Part shown: positions 61,427-64,000 of the stretch, piece by piece
Layout: every line of letters begins with the position of its first letter
Numbering within the stretch: position 1 is the first letter of the stretch
Assembly: GCF_003287275.1 (NCBI RefSeq)
Contig: NZ_QEVW01000003.1
Location: 248,001 to 312,000 of the forward strand
DNA length: 64,000 bases
Source of the DNA: Paenibacillus taichungensis
GTDB taxonomy: Bacteria > Bacillota > Bacilli > Paenibacillales > Paenibacillaceae
Direction of reading: 5' to 3'
Translations under genes and position numbers: made by a program
Notes under the pieces: generated by a model
Told to the model about the DNA's origin: nothing
Database searches by the model: none
The model's input: only the letters and a program-made list of their open reading frames with translations

Positions 61427-62374
61427 ATGAGAAATAACGGACAAATTGCAAATAACAGCATTAGAAAAGGTACGATTCATACAGGACTTGACCCGGCAGC
61501 CATGAACTATGAGGAAGTTGATGCATTTCTACAGATGGCATATGAATCTACAGAATTTTTGAAGGGTATCCGTACTGAAACCCGAGACAGTTCGAAGGGT
61601 ACTATAGACAAGATCGGCGTGACAGGGCGAAACCTACGTAAGAAAAGAGAGGGGAATCCCGCTGGTAAGCAAACTGAACCTGTGTATCAACAAGTTCCTT
61701 ATTCTGTTGTTCCTGTAACTCTCCAATATGAGATCACGGAAGAGAAGATTCGGATGGAACAGCGGGTTCGCAAACAAAATATTGAAGAAATCATCATGGG
61801 TGGCATGACCCGAAACTTTGGCGAAAACATGCAGGACTTGGGCTTTAATGGTGATATGAGCACCCCTAACACTGATCCTGATTATGACTTCCTGAGCATT
61901 GCTGATGGATGGTTGAAAAAAGCTCGCTCGACTGGGAATTTTGTTGATTGGAAAACTCTTGATGCTGCTGGTAAGCTCGGCGTTTTCTTCCGGTTGGAAA
62001 GATCTGTACCAACGCGTCTGCGCAGTAGCGGAGAATTTAAGTACTTCATGCATCCAAACACTTTTTCGGAACGTTTGGAACACTTGGCATCTAAAGATAC
62101 CAGCGCCTCTGTTCAAATCCAAATCTTGGGCGCACAGAAGAGAATCAACAATTACGATGTGGAAGAAGTGCCACATATGCCTGAAGGTGCTGTCCTTTTC
62201 ACGTATAAACCTAACTTTGTTATTGTAAACACCTATGACATGATCATTCGTAAGACAACCGAAGGTAAAGCGGCTGTCACTGAAGACAAGCGATTCTATG
62301 CCACGCATGCCGATGGGGACTTTATTTTTGAAGAACCTGGCGCTGTTGCAATGGCGGAAGGGGTGCAATTCTAA
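61427..62374 (+). CDS. Major capsid protein (XkdG/YqbE-like)
   Basis: A 315-residue shell protein of the HK97 fold class (GTIDKIGVTGRNLRKKREGN; YKPNFVIVNTYDMIIRKTTE; DGDFIFEEPGAVAMAEGVQF). It directly follows the protease/scaffold gene behind AAAGGAGGAA, as in PBSX and skin. Confidence 0.9.
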   Translation: MRNNGQIANNSIRKGTIHTGLDPAAMNYEEVDAFLQMAYESTEFLKGIRTETRDSSKGTIDKIGVTGRNLRKKREGNPAGKQTEPVYQQVPYSVVPVTLQYEITEEKIRMEQRVRKQNIEEIIMGGMTRNFGENMQDLGFNGDMSTPNTDPDYDFLSIADGWLKKARSTGNFVDWKTLDAAGKLGVFFRLERSVPTRLRSSGEFKYFMHPNTFSERLEHLASKDTSASVQIQILGAQKRINNYDVEEVPHMPEGAVLFTYKPNFVIVNTYDMIIRKTTEGKAAVTEDKRFYATHADGDFIFEEPGAVAMAEGVQF

Positions 62375-62703
62375 TGCATAAGGTTACTTTCACTGGTCTA
62401 AACACTTCAATAACTAAATACAGCCTTCGCTTCGAACCGAACAAGCCTATTCTGGTTGATGATGAGATCGCGGAAAAGCTGAGACAGGAAGAACACTTCA
62501 CAGTTGAAGACATTCAATCTGAACCAGTTCCGCCATCTGATGATAACGGTAAGGATGACGGACCGAACCTAACTGAACTGAAGGAGCAGGCAAAGGCTGC
62601 GGGTATCAAAGGGTATTCATCTATGAACAAGCAAGAACTGACCGATGCACTGTCAGCTCTGCCGCAGAAGGATGATCCTTATGCTAACGCCCCAACTTCT
62701 TAA
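62374..62703 (+). CDS. YqbF-like head protein with SAP/Rho-N-like end
   Basis: A 109-residue protein with a beta-rich N-terminal domain (KPILVDDEIAEKLRQEEHFT), an acidic linker, and a C-terminal LEM/SAP-like motif (TELKEQAKAAGIKGYSSMNK). The ATG overlaps the capsid stop. Position equals yqbF in skin. Confidence 0.68.
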   Translation: MHKVTFTGLNTSITKYSLRFEPNKPILVDDEIAEKLRQEEHFTVEDIQSEPVPPSDDNGKDDGPNLTELKEQAKAAGIKGYSSMNKQELTDALSALPQKDDPYANAPTS

Positions 62704-63067
62704 AACCCGCAGTAGGGTAACTCCCATCCAAGAAGCTGAAACGGAGCAGTTGGAACAGTACATCGATGACGCGCAAGTACGTATTGAATTGTATCTGCCC
62801 GTTCCGTTCCCGGAGGTGGTAGACCGAACCATCATGCTCGCCTGGGTGAAGTTGGCCGAAGGACTGGCCCTTCAGGACAGTGAGGAATACTTGGCTGCCG
62901 TTGCCCGGAACTATGCATCTGAAAGTGACGGAGCTTGGACGTACACCCGGCAGGCCATCGCAGGTAAGACTACGGGAAACCCGGACGTGGACGCGATCTT
63001 GTTCCTTTGGGTCAAGAAACAACAGGAAGGGCCGGACGATGGCAACATCACGGCCTATTTGCTGTGA
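62681..63067 (+). CDS. Head-tail connector protein (YqbG-like)
   Basis: A 128-residue mostly helical protein (EAETEQLEQYIDDAQVRIEL; DRTIMLAWVKLAEGLALQDS) like the adaptor proteins that attach beneath the portal. The ATG at 62681 overlaps the previous gene by 23 bp. Confidence 0.7.
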   Translation: MLTPQLLKTRSRVTPIQEAETEQLEQYIDDAQVRIELYLPVPFPEVVDRTIMLAWVKLAEGLALQDSEEYLAAVARNYASESDGAWTYTRQAIAGKTTGNPDVDAILFLWVKKQQEGPDDGNITAYLL

Positions 63068-63387
63068 ATCACCGATTTAAAACGCCGCTTGCAGTCTACC
63101 GGGTGGGCAGCAAGCGTGATGGTGATGATCTGTTTAACGATCGGAAGAGCGGGAAGATCGCGGATCTCAAGTGCCATGTCATCAAGACGGAAACATCCGA
63201 CAAAGCTGATGCCAAACCGGTAATGTACATTGTCAAAAAGACAATCGGTGTTCCGAAGACGGCTGACGTTCGGGTTAGTGACGAAGTTGTCCTCTTTGGT
63301 CGCCGCTATTTGGTTATTGATTCTGATCCACGCAGATACTGGCGTGAATTGTTGGTCACATGTGAGGTGAAAGGCAATGATCGTTAA
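63064..63387 (+). CDS. Head closure protein (YqbH/XkdH-like)
   Basis: A 107-residue beta-rich protein (ADLKCHVIKTETSDKADAKP; DEVVLFGRRYLVIDSDPRRY) of head-completion type. GTG start overlaps the previous stop as GTGA. The assignment rests on order and pattern. Confidence 0.7.
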   Translation: MNHRFKTPLAVYRVGSKRDGDDLFNDRKSGKIADLKCHVIKTETSDKADAKPVMYIVKKTIGVPKTADVRVSDEVVLFGRRYLVIDSDPRRYWRELLVTCEVKGNDR

Positions 63388-63901
63388 TGACTTTGACGGG
63401 TTGGCCAGACGATTCAGGAAGCTGGCCGACAAGGGCATGAAGCAAGTGCTAACCAACATTGCCGAGGCCATGGGCGAGAGTCTACTGAACCACATCATTG
63501 ATGAGATCGATCGGCAAGGCCTGATTGATACGGGCTTGATGTGGAACTCATTCACTCGCGGCGGTGACGGTAACGTATGGGAATGGGACGTGGACCGGAA
63601 CGCTATCACATTGGAGGTTGGTTCCGATTTGGGATCGGGTTCATCCAAGCAAGGTGAATGGGGGTATCCCCGCCTTATCAATGACGGATACACTATCCAT
63701 AAGGCTCACTTTGTTCCGGGGTATTGGAACAGCGGTGGGTCTTTTGTGTATGACCGCAATGCCAAAGGTGGATTTATGGCCAAGCCGCGTAGCTTCATCG
63801 GTCGCAAGTATTTCGACATAGCTGTCACTCAGTTTGAAGGCGGTATGAACCAGCTCATAATTCAACGCCTGGACAGAGAAATGGAAAGGGTGTTGCGATG
63901 A
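63377..63901 (+). CDS. HK97 gp10/XkdI-like tail completion protein
   Basis: A 174-residue protein (GLARRFRKLADKGMKQVLTN; GLIDTGLMWNSFTR; RSFIGRKYFDIAVTQFEGGM) of the neck or tail-terminator group. It overlaps both neighbours. Confidence 0.75.
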   Translation: MIVNDFDGLARRFRKLADKGMKQVLTNIAEAMGESLLNHIIDEIDRQGLIDTGLMWNSFTRGGDGNVWEWDVDRNAITLEVGSDLGSGSSKQGEWGYPRLINDGYTIHKAHFVPGYWNSGGSFVYDRNAKGGFMAKPRSFIGRKYFDIAVTQFEGGMNQLIIQRLDREMERVLR

Positions 63902-64000
63902 TGGATACTGGATTGAAAGTGTGGGCTGAGATTGTGCGGTACGTATACCCGGATCTGGCAATACTTCGAGACCGGACGCAATGGCTTGCTGGTAATTTTG
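63898..64000 (+). CDS. Start of an XkdJ/YqbJ-like gene, cut by the window end
   Basis: An open frame begins ATGATG overlapping the previous stop and encodes MMDTGLKVWAEIVRYVYPDL before running off the window. By order it should be the XkdJ-like tail protein. Confidence 0.6.
   Translation, partial: MMDTGLKVWAEIVRYVYPDLAILRDRTQWLAGNF

Noticed and set aside
1-64000. rRNA, tRNA genes or insertion sequences
   Set aside because: No cloverleaf, rRNA-like segment, transposase frame or terminal inverted repeats were recognised on either strand; a covariance-model scan would be needed to exclude divergent tRNAs.

Overview
The window looks like the chromosome of a Paenibacillus-like, endospore-forming member of the Bacillales, with moderate GC and Shine-Dalgarno-led genes. 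Support for this comes from the spoVK-hflX, glnR-glnA and lexA-yneA-ynzC neighbourhoods, consensus sigma-A promoters, a Bacillus-type GlnR/TnrA box, GAAC-N4-GTTC LexA boxes, a CcpA cre site and many rho-independent terminators. All family assignments are by eye from the sequence; no database search was run.

Layout, chromosome part (1 to about 31,970). spoVK and hflX are followed by a PLP enzyme of the YnbB type and the nitrogen genes glnR and glnA. Next is a minus-strand CatB/Vat-type acetyltransferase preceded by what looks like an antibiotic-inducible translation attenuator: a 17-residue leader peptide whose stop codon lies inside a perfect 12-bp stem. Then come an aldehyde dehydrogenase; the divergent SOS pair lexA and yneA; ynzC, a membrane protein and a HAD phosphatase. 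A carbohydrate ABC importer (two permeases and a lipoprotein) follows, with a GntR/FCD regulator and a matching operator-like palindrome. mtnD and metH are convergent with and divergent from these. Further on are rnz and a tightly packed operon: HAD phosphatase, Fpg/Nei glycosylase, endonuclease IV, a receiver-like protein, a thioredoxin-like protein, an ABC ATPase and an RlmM/FtsJ-type methyltransferase. The last chromosomal cluster is a Ser/Thr kinase with a C-terminal ParA-like domain, a CpaB-like SAF protein, two TadZ/CpaE-like proteins, and a protein that appears to be the N-terminal stump of a CpaF-type ATPase.

Layout, prophage part (about 31,975 to beyond the window end). The CpaF-like stump stops at the integrase side of a prophage, so the phage seems to have integrated inside that gene. 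The leftward lysogeny module holds a tyrosine integrase, an ImmA/IrrE peptidase, a two-TM membrane protein and a CI-like repressor. The rightward early region runs through Cro/excisionase-like regulators, an SbcC-like ATPase, a RecT-like annealing protein, an MBL-fold protein, an initiator protein carrying seven iterons inside its coding sequence, a G39P-like helicase loader, DnaB and RusA. It continues with DNA methylation genes (a decayed cytosine methylase and an intact D12 adenine methylase), a LexA-like DNA-binding protein and an ArpU-like late regulator. A ParB-Mom pair, suggesting DNA hypermodification, precedes the packaging and head genes. These (TerS, TerL, portal, minor head protein, XkdF-like protease, major capsid, connector proteins) follow the order of the PBSX/skin elements, which suggests a contractile-tailed phage. 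Tail, lysis and attR lie beyond the window.

The most interesting items are the CatB leader attenuator, the prophage insertion in the Tad-like cluster with its set of lysine-less P-loop proteins, the iterons read in two different frames within the phage initiator gene, the ParB-Mom cassette, and a helically phased 21-bp repeat array near 51.8 kb.
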